Positions 1-10,727 of a stretch of 64,000 nt of DNA are shown one piece after another (the stretch's first letter is position 1; each line of letters opens with the position of its first letter). The notes beneath the pieces are model-generated. The model was not told where the DNA came from, did no database searches, and saw only the letters and a program-made list of their open reading frames with translations. Location: the NCBI GenBank assembly GCA_002900995.3, contig CM035310.1, positions 592,155-656,154 on the forward strand, written 5' to 3'. This DNA comes from Ganoderma boninense (taxonomy: Eukaryota; Basidiomycota; Agaricomycetes; Polyporales; Polyporaceae). Made by a program: the position numbers and the translations under genes.

Positions 1-400
1 ACCACCCGCACAAACACGCGCACGCGCAGGTGCACATGCCGTTCCGCCCGCTGTGGGCCGTCGTGGACGCGTCGTGGGCGGCGCGGCGCCCGTCGGCGCA
101 CCGCGACTCGCCGACGGCGTACAACGGGGCGCAGGCGGGGATCGCGCGGCGGTGCGTGTGGTGCCGCGAGACGCACGTCGACTTCTGGCCGAGCTCGAGG
201 CGCAGGCGCGGGCGGCGCCGGGCGCGCGATGGCGTTCCGCTTCGTCGGGAAGACGGTAAGGGTGACGGTCAGCCAGTGGGACGCGCGCTCGCGGGCGCGC
301 GAGGCGGAGGGGAGCGGGTGGGGGGCTGTATGCGGTCAACATTGAGGTCGAGGACGTCGATGGGGAGTGGGAGGGGGAGGGGGCGAGAACGACGCTGAGT
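1..400 (+). other. coding-like fragment, product unknown
   Basis: The sequence is strongly GC-rich at third codon positions in one plus frame (about 30-230), reading through residues such as RRCVWCRETHVDFWPSS. The likely frame then changes, to a second frame (about 190-259) and a third (about 229-340, beginning AMAFRFVGKTVRVTV), without clear splice sites. This fits the 3' end of a gene starting left of the window, or a decayed copy. I recognise no family. Confidence is low because the frame changes could also mean it is not a gene. Confidence 0.3.
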
Positions 401-1391
401 CGGCTGGCCGGCTCAGTACGAGCACCGGGCACGGTGTGCGGGAGGAGGGGTATGAGCGCGTTGCGAGGCCGGCGAAGAATGCGGAGACTGCGTCGCGGCG
501 GTCGAGCAGTCGGCCGAACAGCATACGCTCCCTTATTGCTGCGGTGCACCGGCAAGTTGTGGGCATCTCGAAAGGTGCGAACAGCACCGGGTACTGATGC
601 ATTGGCTATGTACACACAGGGAAGAGCTGACATGCTGAATCCCTGTCGTATACGCCTTGCTTGCTGGCGTTGTCGCGTAGGCTTCAAGTCAATGCACGAC
701 AAGGGACGCAAACCCATCTTCTACATATCTGGTCCTCATGGACTTGAACTTCTCACCTCTTTCAATCCCACTGTCTCATTGCTCTCATGTCGCTCTGTCT
801 TTGCTTTGTAGTGCAATCCAGCCGTTCAGACGCAGGCACGCCCCGCGGTAAATATGATCATTTTTCGACTCTGAGCTGAGGGACCCAGCACCCCTTTGTG
901 ACGCATGGTCCCCGCATTCGGTGCAATCTGAGATGCAGGAATTCGCCGCAGGATAGACGAAACGAAGACGGAGCTCGACATTAATATGTTGTGTATGGGC
1001 ATGTCGTTCCAGACAATCCTGGGTGGGAAGACTGCCCTTCCCCTAGCTTTCGTACGACGCCGAGTTGGAACTCAACCGGACGATGTTGAGGCCTGAAGCT
1101 TAAGGCTGAGGACCAGATTGGCCTCGACACAGACACCGTAAGGCGCGTAGGCGACTACACCTCGATGCAACCTGGAGTCGAGTCGAGTCCAGCAGCCGTC
1201 TCGACGACATGATGCAGAACAGAAGTCCCTGACAACTTCTACGACTGTACTTTTACGTGTCAAGCAGCCGGAGCCGTTGCGTTCCTAGCGCTGTGTGATG
1301 CAGGTTCTGGGGCGCAAAAAATGCGACAGCAGCATGCGCCGCTTCGAACATCCCAGCCCACGCCGAGAACGAAGATGAAGATTCGTTCAAT

Positions 1392-1421
1392 TACAGTGCT
1401 TTGCATATCAAACTGCAGTCG
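1392..1421. repeat. left arm of 30-bp perfect inverted repeat
   Basis: Positions 1392-1421 are the exact reverse complement of 1749-1778. Similarity continues imperfectly beyond the perfect core towards 1460 (shared CTGTTTGC). The arms are 327 bp apart, a spacing that suits a small nonautonomous transposon relic, but no flanking duplication was recognised. Confidence 0.7.
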
Positions 1422-1748
1422 TTCCACGCGCAAAACCTGTTTGCTCGTATTTGTGCCACCGACGGCTAACGGCTACGGGATCCAAAGCCGGCCCTCCCGG
1501 AGAACAAGTACCTGACGGGCATTTCTTGTGGACAAAGCGTACTCCTCACTTCATTGTCGTCGGATTCAGATTATATTAGTATGACTCACCCCACTTCAAT
1601 GCATAGCTTCCGACAGCAAACTAGGGCGAAGAACTCTTGCTGGCCGAAGGAGATGAGGGGTACCCGGTCTCGAAACGGTCTCGACGGGGCAGGCAGGCGC
1701 TGACGGACGGCGTTGCAAACAGGGGCAAACAGCTCGACGCGCGAACGT

Positions 1749-1778
1749 CGACTGCAGTTTGATATGCAAAGCACTGTA
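1749..1778. repeat. right arm of 30-bp perfect inverted repeat
   Basis: Reverse complement of 1392-1421 without mismatch. Imperfect similarity continues leftwards to about 1710. Confidence 0.7.
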
Positions 1779-2239
1779 GAATGTTCATCCCAACACCGCC
1801 TGGTGCCGGTAAACTCCGCAGAACCGGCACGCTCAAGACAACGCGAATCGCGTATGTACTCGACGCGTTCGCGAAGTGAAGTCTTGGTCCTTTCCGGAAC
1901 TGTCCCGAGGGAGCCGAAATGGGAACCAGAAATCTGAAGAGGACGTGCAGACCGGCCGAAACTGGCTACAGGGCCAGCTGAAAGCAGGACGGACATGACA
2001 CACCACGGGATATAACTTTTGTCCTCCGCGGACAGAAGCAACTGAGACTATGGACGCAGTCGTCCGAATGAGATCGAGATGTTCGCTATTTCGCGTTGAA
2101 TCCGCGACGTGATCCCATTATTGACGTTCCGTCAGAGGACATACATCGCAGGATAGTCTATACTGATTAGAAACCATTAGAGGAGGTCCGAATGCGAATG
2201 ACTAGTGACGCACCTAGGTTAAGTAAGCTAAGGCCTCCT

Positions 2240-2865
2240 CTACTTGAGCTTGGCGAAGAGTTTTGGTGCGACGCAGCCCTGAAGTAAAGGTCAGTTCATG
2301 TAGTCGCTAACGGAGACAAAGAACATACATTGACGCAGTGCATGAGGCTGTCGGATAATGGGTCAGAAGAAGCGAAGGGGCAAACGCAAAAGCACGATAC
2401 TTACTGGTCTATACCAGGGATGTCACGCGCCCAAAAGTCAGTGAGGAAACTCGGAAAATATTGACGCCATTACTTACAGCTAGACGAGAGGGGTCAGTAC
2501 ACATAGGCGAATGCAAGAAGGGACAGGGACATACAATTCCTCGACGCAGTCCTCGCCCTTGAAACCTTCGCCAGCGTTGACCTTCTCCTCGCAGTGCGCG
2601 AAGTGCTTCGCAGCCGGGGCACACTTCGCGCTCTCCGCGCACTCCTCCGTCAGCGCGGGGAGGATCTGCACACGCCGCCCCCATGTTACAACGCGTCGCC
2701 TGGAGCATAAAACGGAACAGGACGCACGTCTTCAGGCTCCTCTTCCTCCTCCTCTGCCTCGGCCGGGGTCTCCTCGGCAGGCTCCTCCTGAGGGGCCTCC
2801 TTCTCCTCGGGGGCGTCGGCGTGGACGGTCTGGAAGAACGACGAGAACAGCGACGAGAGACTCAT
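2240..2865 (-). CDS. QCR6: cytochrome b-c1 complex subunit 6 (hinge protein)
   Basis: Acidic hinge subunit of mitochondrial respiratory complex III; in the family it sits on the intermembrane side near cytochrome c1. Four exons fit in phase: 2728-2865, 2535-2665, 2329-2347 and 2240-2278, giving about 108 residues, the usual family size. The protein starts MSLSSLFSSF, has a long run of acidic residues (AEAEEEEEEPED), then the conserved Cys-rich helical hairpin (EECAESAKCAPAAKHFAHC and GEDCVEE, then HCV and GCVAPKLFAKLK). The start is the ATG at 2865. Exon 3 is only 19 nt, and the segment it encodes (EEFLMHCV) looks about two residues shorter than the usual EEFFHxMHC. The match to the family is strong; only the small-exon boundaries are uncertain. 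Confidence 0.9.
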
Positions 2866-3454
2866 GGTCGACAGTGAGGGCGATGCGCAACAAGTGAGTG
2901 CAAGCAAAGTGCAAGTCTGAGTTGGCCACCCTCGCTCCGGATGCATACGGAAGCCAAATCGGCGCCAAATCCTTCCCCTCCGATTGGTGCGCTTCGGTGA
3001 CGGAAACTGAACCAATTGCGAAATCGAACTGAAAAGACGAACCAAGAGAAACTGCTGCTCATTTACCTTCCAATTAGCGAACAGCTTTACCGTACGCCAG
3101 CTCAGCTACTTCTACTCACCTCCTCAGCCACAGCGACCACCCACAACCTTAAATTCAACCATTCCTCGGTCATGCGTTCGCCATTATGGGATAATTGTGG
3201 AAAAGGAAACATTAGCCTGAGAGCTCTGTTCCCAGTGGCCAATTGCACCAAGAATCTCTAAGGCTCATCCGTCCATACATTGATCTTTTCCATCCCTTGT
3301 ACAGCTTCCTCGCACTTGCTCGCAAACTCTCCAGCAAACGTACCACTTTTCTGTGCCAATGGAAGAACAAGACCAGAGCCATCGGCTGGAGATGCAGAAC
3401 ATGCCTGGGCTCTCCAGCAACATCTAACCGACCCATGCGCTCTTCTCTTTTCAG
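2866..3454. other. intergenic; remnant of MYND gene 5' end possible
   Basis: This is the upstream region of QCR6 (minus) and of the MYND pseudogene (plus). At 3396-3407 a CRTC codon string resembles the first zinc-binding CxxC of a MYND finger, and a polypyrimidine tract with CTAAC precedes the acceptor at 3454, but I could not build a first exon with a valid donor and start. Confidence 0.4.
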
Positions 3455-4620
3455 ACTCTCAAACAGTGTGGAGGATGCAAGATCGCGTGGTATTGCAGCA
3501 AGCAGTGCCAAGTCGCCGACTGGCCATCCCACAAGTGACTTCCAACCAAGCATGCTCAATCGTGTCCTGCAGTTCGACCGCCAGCTTATACCTAACACTT
3601 ATACTAATCTCGACCGCATTTGACATGGCAGGATCGTATGCACGTTGCGGTCGAGCAAGCCCGTCCCGCCCATCTACGCACCCCTCGGCCGCTCGACCAT
3701 GGCCGAGCTCCTGCCAGAGAGGCTGAGAAAGCGGCGTCTGGCTGCAAGCACACCGCTTCGCCCTCACCATGATCGCGAACGCGCTCGTCGAGCTCGGAGG
3801 CGGCGTCGACACCGCGCTGGACGCCTCCGAGCCCCACATCGTCGTCTTCCAGCTCGGGCCCCCCAGGGCCTACGACGGCACGCCCGCAAGCGCGTTCACG
3901 CTCGAGGGTGCGAGCTTCGACCACCGCGACAAGTTCGGCGGCGGCGGCGATCTGACGGACCCTGCCGTGGCCGCGATCCGCAAGCTCGCCAAGGCGGTCT
4001 TCCAGGGCGGGAGTGCCGGCGACTCGGCCCTCGTCGGGGCGCTCCCCGTCGCGACGTTCCTGCGGGACGCGTGGAGGACGTCGCCCCAGACCAGCTTCCC
4101 GCTGTGCCGCTCGTGCCTCGCAGCGGGCGAGGTTGTGGACGAGAAGGTGAAGGCGCCGGCGCTGAAGAACCTGGCGCGGATGTGCATGGCCGCGGTCAAA
4201 GCGGGGATCGTCCTGCGCACGCCTGAGGACCCGGACAGGGTCGTGCCGGACCTGGGCAAGATCGTGCCGCAGGGCAAGACCTGGATATGGACGTCGCATG
4301 TGCGTCCCGAGCTCGGAGCTGGCGGGACTCGGGCGTTGACCCGCGATTTCTTGAACTACTTCGACCGCCAGGGCTTCTCCCCTAGGTACCCGAAGATTTT
4401 CCTGGGATTGCAGTGACTAGTACTAGTGCATTCATGAGTCCATCGCGAACTCAATGGCACGTATGTAGTAAGTACTATAGGTACAGTCACGCCATCTTCG
4501 ACGAGAGTGACTGACATCAAGCTCCGGATACACGTCGAAAATCCGCTCCGCGACACCAGCGAGCAAGTGGTACGGCCACAACCGATGATACGTAGCAAAG
4601 CAGTCCAGTGCACTAGTACT
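3455..4620 (+). pseudogene. MYND-finger protein, decayed tandem copy with inverted 3' end
   Basis: The first exon piece (3455-3537) encodes the second half of a MYND zinc finger (LKQCGGCKIAWYCSKQCQ, then DWPSHK). The body (about 3630-4416) matches the intact neighbour at 5090-6258 nearly residue by residue (PPIYAPLGRST, WLQAHRFALTMIANALVELG, TSPQTSFPLCRS). Three defects are visible. The first CxxC and start exon cannot be assembled. A frameshift lies between 3715 and 3737, where the frame of YAPLGRST does not reach WLQAHRF. The C-terminal segment (CFATYHRLWPYH, matching CFETYHRLWPYH in the neighbour) is on the minus strand at 4432-4620, so the 3' end has been inverted. A tandem duplicate that became a pseudogene is the simplest reading. 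Confidence 0.75.
4419..4620. repeat. inverted segment bounded by 12-bp inverted repeats
   Basis: AGTACTAGTGCA at 4419-4430 and its reverse complement at 4609-4620 enclose the segment that carries the reversed C-terminal coding sequence of the MYND pseudogene. This geometry fits an inversion between short inverted repeats. Confidence 0.7.
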
Positions 4621-5089
4621 GACCAGCAATATCGTATTACTTAATACTTTTGCACATACCTTGTTTTACCTGCGACCCTGTACGAATGGTACGAGCTTAA
4701 GTGAAGCAGCTACTGTAGTCGAGAAGAACGAACAACTTGAAGGTGTAGCAGATCAGTTCAACTCGGCACAAACTGGTACTGCAGCGATATCCGCGCACGC
4801 TGCAGCATCCCGCTTCTGCAAGTTGGCTTCCACCTCGACCCCCGCACCTGCAATTGCCTCTCAACCCAAGGGCGGTTGTAGCAAGTATCCTGGTTTATAT
4901 AGCACGCCCGTACGTTTCTATCTCTTAAGCTCCAAAGCTGTGGCTGATTCTTGCTTTCCACTGCCTTTCGATAGACGTACTAGAATCTCGTTAAATAGGG
5001 ACTAGCCCTTCTCTACCACCACATTCAATCCTCCACATACTCCCCATCATATACTTCCGTGTCGTCGTTGCTGTCGGACTATAGCGACC
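4621..5089. promoter_or_regulatory. upstream region of the intact MYND gene
   Basis: No gene is seen here. A TATA-like TTTATATAG lies near 4893-4901, about 190 bp upstream of the ATG at 5090, so it is a plausible core promoter element of the MYND gene; this is inference from position only. Confidence 0.3.
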
Positions 5090-6258
5090 ATGGACCTCCA
5101 GGCTGACTCAAACCCGGACGCCAAGTCTGTAGTCGAGACGAGTTGTCCCCAAACGACTTGCGACTCATGCGGAAAGCACAGCGCCACTCTCAAACGGTGC
5201 GCAGGATGCAAAGCCTCATGGTACTGCAGCGAGGCGTGCCAATCCGCCGCTTGGCCATCCCACAAGTGAGTCGAGCACTTCACGCCCCCACCTCTCCGCC
5301 ACCGTGACTGACGCCTGTCTCGTATGGCATGCATAGGAAAACATGCAAGTCACGCTCCCGCGCCGCCGTCCCCGCGATCTACGCGCCCCTCGGCTGCGCG
5401 ACGCAGGCCGAGCTCGTGCACGAGGCGCAGGCCTGGCTCCAGACGCACAGGTTCGCGCTGACCATGATCACCAACGCGCTCGTCGCGGTCGGCGGCGGCG
5501 TCGACGCCGCGCTGCGCCCCCGGGCCCACCATGGCGGCTCCACTGGCAGCTGTGACTGCGACAGCAGCACCCCGCGCGTCGTCGTCTTCAACCTCGGCCC
5601 GCCCCTGGACTACGACGGCACGCCCGCGACGGCGTTCACGCTCGAGTCGCTGAGCCTCGACGACCCCTGCCGCGCGAGCCACGCCGGGCCCGACCCGCAG
5701 TGGGCCCGCGAGATCGCCGCGACGACGTTCGAGGGCGCGGGCGTCGACGCGGTCCTCGCCGGCATGATCCCCGCCACGGTGTGCGTCGACGAAGCGCCGT
5801 GGGAGACGTCGCCGCAGACCGCGTTCCCGCTCTGCCGCCCGCAGCGCGCGGCGGGCGAGGGCGAGGTCGAGGGTGAGGGCGTCGACGAACGCATGCGGGG
5901 GACGCTGAGGAACGTGATGCGCATGTGCACGGGCGGCATCAACGCAGGGATCGTGCTGCACATGCCCGCGGACCCGAGCAGGGCCATGCCGGAGATGGGC
6001 AAGGTCGTGCGGTCGGAGGGGGAGAGCTGGGTGTGGGCGCCGCACGACCGCGACGTCCTGATGAGCACGGAGCCGGACGGGATGCCGCGAGGGCTCGCCA
6101 TCGAGTTCTTGCGCTACTTCGACCCGGGGCTCTCCCCGGACCCGGTCGACTGCTTCGAGACTTACCATCGGCTGTGGCCGTACCACACCATCCGCGATGC
6201 TGCGATGCGGGGAATCGAGGTTCATCCCGAGCTCGGGCCTTATATTCTGACGACGTGA
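5090..6258 (+). CDS. MYND-type zinc finger protein
   Basis: Two exons (5090-5265 and 5337-6258) join in phase to 365 residues. Residues 20-60 form a complete MYND finger: TCDSCGKHSATLKRCAGC, then WYCSEACQ and WPSHKKTC, with all C/H zinc ligands present. MYND fingers usually bind proline-rich partner peptides. The rest is a roughly 300-residue basidiomycete-type domain with conserved strings (IYAPLGCATQAEL, TMITNALVAVGGGVD, SPQTAFPLCRP, ETYHRLWPYH) whose function I do not know. No SET core motif is present, so I do not call it a methyltransferase. It is the intact member of a tandem pair. Codon use is extremely GC3-rich in the second exon. Confidence 0.85.
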
Positions 6259-6812
6259 TGCGATTGTGTCGACCGGTATGTGTGTATGAAGTCGCGAATT
6301 GCAAGTGTGGCCCACGTATGTGTGTAAGTTATGTTGAGTCGGACGCCATTTGCTCGTTGTGCTGTTGACAAAAGCTTGCTAATGTCATGGCAGTGTAGTA
6401 GTACTACTTACCAGATGTCCGTGCTCTGGCTCCATGGTCCGCTGGGGTAGAATTATTGAAGACGTCGTATCCTCCCTTCCGACCTCTTGTTGAAAAGACA
6501 GATGTCCTTGGGCTGTCGTTATGTAGCCTTATTCGAGCAATTTGCCACACACTTCCTCAAGGAAATTATAACAAGTTACCAACATCCACACAGCCTCCAC
6601 ATACGTATTCCCACATAAGATGAATCATGCATATGACAGTGAAGGCTGCGAGCGCGAAGAAATGGCACGCGTACACGAGCGGAGCGAGCAGCTCAGTCAT
6701 GGGGGGAAAGACTGGAATATATTGTTATACACTATCTGTACGAGAGCGGAGCAAATGGCTGCAGTAGGGCACTCGCCGAGCACAAAGGAAAAGATGCAGG
6801 AAGGACAGTTAT
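6259..6812. other. intergenic, nothing recognised
   Basis: AT-richer sequence downstream of the MYND gene and of the minus-strand gene at 6813-7932. No coding signal seen. Confidence 0.5.
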
Positions 6813-7932
6813 GCACACCTCAGCCTTGAGTACAAAAGACTGCGGTGACCGCAACGCTGGAAGTCGAGTATATCTGAGAGCTTGGAGGGGGAGTAACTCG
6901 TCTTCATCTCCTTGAACAGGGACGTAAGCGTGCCCCGCGCGTCGTCGGACTGCCTGGCAATGGGGACGTCTTGGCCCAGGGTTAGTGCGATCCTCGACGC
7001 TCATCAGCCTGAGAGCCTCACGACCGACCCCTCGTACCACTCGACGACGACACCTGTGATCTGGGCGTCAGCGAGGATACGGAGGATGTCTGGCGTTGCA
7101 TCGCGGACGGCCCTCGCGTTGGTGGTGTTGGGACGAACGGCGATCCAGATAACGGTGGGGCCAAAGGTCTCGTCCTCGTCCTTACCGTCCTCGACAGTCG
7201 AGAAGCGAACCGCCTGGAGCGCGGAGTACTTGAGGCCGCGAGCCTTCATGGACGCCAGGATCTGAGGAGCGACATCGTCCCACACGTCGTTGAGCGGCGT
7301 TTTGAAGATGCCGTGGACAGTCTTGGCGGGGAGCTTGGAAAACTTGGTTCCGGGCGGGGGAAAGGGGAATGGGTTGGTCTCAAGATCGGAACGCCACAAA
7401 AGCGGCGGAGGCCTCTCAGAGATGCCGTGGTACCAGAAATTCATCTCATACTTGGAGATCAGGTCGGGGGCGACGACGGTGCGGGCGTCCGGATCGTTGC
7501 TGAGCTCCGAGTAGAAAGTCTCGGCCTCGCTGATGGCAGGAGAGGCGGGTGGCCGAGCCAGGCGGCGTCTGGCACAGTCAACCATGAAGCAGGTCACGCC
7601 TGAAAAATCGAAGGAGGTGTGAGTAAATGGGAAATGAAAGGCGCAAAAAGAAAGATGGCGGAGAGACTTACTGTCTAGGTAGACGGGGTTGGCCCTCACC
7701 TTTTCGACGAGCTCTTTGACATCCGGAGCAACGTCTACAAGGTGAATGGGCAAGAATGAGTGAGAGATGGACGTGTGTGATAACGAGGGGCTCACTTTCG
7801 CCCAGGAACCCTAGGTCAATTAACTCGGTCTCGCTGAGATCAATGATCTCTGCGGGAAACGCTCAGGACTCGTGTAAGTAGCAAAACGGAGCGACGGTGC
7901 CACACACTCTTGTTCAAATAAGCTGGATCCAT
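6813..7932 (-). pseudogene. member of a multicopy basidiomycete protein family, 3' end frameshifted
   Basis: Exons 7908-7932, 7796-7849, 7672-7734 and 7004-7599 join in phase to about 245 residues. They begin MDPAYLNKKIIDLSETELI and include NFWYHGISERPPPLLWRSD, PTVIWIAVRPNTTNARAV and GVVVEWYEGSVVRLSG. From memory this resembles a family seen in many Agaricomycetes that continues after VVEWYEG for several hundred residues. Here the frame closes at 7004-7006, but the continuation is visible in other frames: LMSVEDRTNP just after the stop, and PIARQSDDARGTLTSLFKEM further on (about 6890-6955). At least two indels therefore interrupt the gene, and the remaining C-terminal part is absent. It is a truncated pseudogene, or a gene damaged by consensus errors. 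Function unknown. Confidence 0.6.
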
Positions 7933-9074
7933 GGCAGAAGAAAACTATTCACGAGAGGTGGTAGTAGAGTATTAAAGAAAGCGCCAGTAAGTAACTCATC
8001 GATGCGGAGGAATGGTAACACGAAAAGGGGATTAATATTCCCGATAGCGCGAGGCGCCCATTGGGAAGGGTATTGGGGTTTGTGAGCGACTCATCGACCG
8101 CGAGTTGCCCAGTCCCGCGATGTTCGACGTTTCATTCCATCTGCCGTTTGCTTTCTCCTATTTGCTTCTGTGCCCTCGCTTTCGTCCTCGACGGGGCAAT
8201 GACTTGCGTCATGACTTGTTTCACTGCATACTGTGCTGAATATATTGCTGCCGGATATCGATCGCGAACGCACAAATTCTGTGATCTCTACCGCGAGCAT
8301 TCGTACTCGCTCATAGAGCAGCGTTCTACCAATAAGCAGCCCCTAAATCGAAAGTCCAGTCCGGGGTTCTCGACCAACACTAGTACTGGAATCACTAAGA
8401 GAAAGTTGAACCCGGACTCATATGGAAGGACCCACGAATGAACATCGATGAGCAACAAGGTCAGTCCAGACGCGTAAGCAGAGCAAATCCTTGAGCCGTT
8501 TCGCGTACCCCACTCTCATCACCTTCATACAGAAGAATTTTAGAACATGTGGACTCTTGCTTGTGCTCCCGCAAGATAGCCGCGGGAGTTAGTAAATAAG
8601 AAGTTACTGGCACCGCTCCAGCCTGCGGGAGAGATTCGCGTTGCAAGGGTTAAGTTAACCTGGAACCGCGTCGGTTTAGGTGGATAACTCGACGGGCAAG
8701 TGGTGCCGTGGGAGTTTCCAAGACGAAGACCATTTGCATTCTCGTGCAGACTCGCCGCCAGATCATCGGAGTGTGCGTCGAAACGGGCATCGGCAGAAGC
8801 CCAAGCGTTAGACCACCTCCGTACCGCCAAGGCTAAGCATCCCGCATGGCCAGCGGAAATCCGCAAACATTTTTTTCGACGGAATGATAGGGCGCCAAGT
8901 TCCGTTCAAAGGAGGGGATCAAGTGAATGTGTTCAGCCTGACATAACGCTCACCAATTCGTCCGTAACCCTTGCGTGAGTTTCGCGCAACGCGACACAGC
9001 ATCCATACTCTTCCTAATCCTATAGTACATCCGGATATTCTCTAGGTCGTCTACTCGGTTTCTCTGCCTCCGCG
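7933..9074. other. intergenic, no supported gene
   Basis: Only short unsupported open frames on both strands (8061-8441, 8540-8866). No motif, splice-site pattern or repeat recognised. Confidence 0.5.
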
Positions 9075-9961
9075 TCACCAGTGCAGCCGGTGATTGGCGC
9101 ACTGGTATCCCGAGGGGTTCTTGAAGAGGTACAGCTGGTGGTACTCCTCCGCATCCCACCAAGGACCTGCCGGGAGGATCTGAGTCACGATCTTGGTCCC
9201 TACAAGCAATCGGGTAAGCATGGGCCGCTGGTAAAGAAGATGGGGAAGGGGGGGGGGCACGCACCGTGTGGGTCGAAATGCTTCTTCTGCACCTCCGCGG
9301 TGACACGCTTCGCAATCTCTTCCTGCTCCGGTGTGTTGAAAAAGATGGCGGAACGGTACTCTGCAGTGCACAGGTCGATGGCGGACGACAGCGCAGGATG
9401 TGACGGGGTGAAATGTGAGATAGGGGAGACGGTCCGAACGAAAAACGGTGTGCGTACGGGTGCCGATATCATGGCCCTGCCGGTTGACGGTCGTCGGGTC
9501 GTGGGTGCGGTAGAAGAATTCTGCGGACGCCAACAAACGTCATTGTCATTGAGCATCCGAGTCGTCGGACGGTGTGGGGTATGGGTGCACTCACCGACAA
9601 GCTCCTCGTACTTCACGACGCTCGGATCGAACTCGATGCGCACCGCCTCCGCGTGGCCCGTCGAGCCAGAGCACACCGACCTGTAGTCGGGGCTCTGGGA
9701 ATCCACCTTGCCACCGGTGTACCCGACTGCCGTCTTGAGGATGCCTTTGTCCTCCTTGGGAGGGAAGTGCTTGAGGAAGATGTGCTCGACGCCCCAGAAG
9801 CACCCCGAGGCAAACGTCGCGACTTCGGGGGATCCACTGCCTGTAGGTCCAGGAGCGCATAAGCATGCACATCTCCGCGTACAATAGCAATAGCGGCCGT
9901 TGAATAGGGAAATACACATCTGGCGGAGCGGGCGGCGGGGGAAGGATTACGTACCGGACAT
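9075..9961 (-). CDS. msrA: peptide methionine sulfoxide reductase A
   Basis: Reduces methionine-S-sulfoxide in proteins, with thioredoxin as the usual reductant. Five exons fit in phase: 9955-9961, 9595-9840, 9458-9520, 9265-9360 and 9075-9199, giving 178 residues, the usual size of the single-domain enzyme. The catalytic motif GCFWGVEH is near residue 14, with the nucleophilic Cys next to FW. It is followed by AVGYTGG, SGSTGHAEAVRIEFDP, EFFYRTHDPT, GTQYRSAIFF and, near the end, AEEYHQLYL. No targeting peptide is evident, so a cytosolic location is likely. The first coding exon is only 7 nt (ATG TCC G), followed by a GTACGT donor. All splice sites are GT-AG. Confidence 0.95.
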
Positions 9962-10727
9962 GGCTGCCGTAAACGTCGCTGAACTGATTCCTTTGGAGAG
10001 AGAGGGGTTACGAGTGAAGGAAGACAAGATCCCAGAGAGGCGGTTAAGCATAAGTCCTAGGATGCGATGGTGGAGTTATAGCTGCGAGTCTGCTGGTAGA
10101 CGGAGGCGGGGGTGTCGCTGTCGTGGGCTTGGTCATCGTCCCCCAATATAACGCAATTCCACGTGATGCCGGGGATAGAGTAGTAAGCTCTCTCATAAGC
10201 CGGTGCTTGATATCGCCACGACGAGCTGCAGGGAAGGAATAGCGGTGCCAGTGGACAGTGGGCGCAATGGAGGTCGGGTGGACGGACGGAGTGGAGGATC
10301 GAAGGAGATGTTCTGTGCGCCTCGGCGCGCGCCATTGTCACGATATTGAACGCCCGCGCGGGAGAGTACCTGATCCGTTGAATTGGCGACTGGTTATGAC
10401 GCCAACCAAAATTGGCATATCCAAACCCCCCACGGCACACCGATTTCCCAAGAGGTCCAATGCAGTCGCAGATCCAGGAGAGCGTACAAAAGCAAACAGC
10501 ACGAAAGCGTACTCGAATCGACAACCACGACAGAGGGCACGATAACCAAGCTACCTATCTAGACCATGATGCTAAATATACAGCAGAGAATTGCGCGGAC
10601 AGAGACGGAGGAAACGTAATACGTGATTTGCTACAGCAAGAGGGACGTTCCATGCACCACCCCCCACGCAGCCATCGCTACATTTTGGAGGAACAGAAAG
10701 CGTACCGTAACAAGAGACTCGGACGGG
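9962..10727. other. intergenic, no supported gene
   Basis: This holds the upstream region of msrA and the downstream region of the F-box gene, both minus strand. A minus-strand open frame at 10057-10524 has no recognised motif. Confidence 0.45.

Larger units (their letters stand above)
401..2239. other. intergenic, no supported gene
   Basis: Short open frames occur on both strands but none has family motifs, convincing splice sites or coding-like codon use. The only structure seen is a perfect 30-bp inverted repeat at 1392-1421 and 1749-1778. Confidence 0.5.

Noticed and set aside
5350..6315. 321-codon minus-strand open frame
   Set aside because: Antisense shadow created by the extreme GC3 bias of the intact MYND gene.
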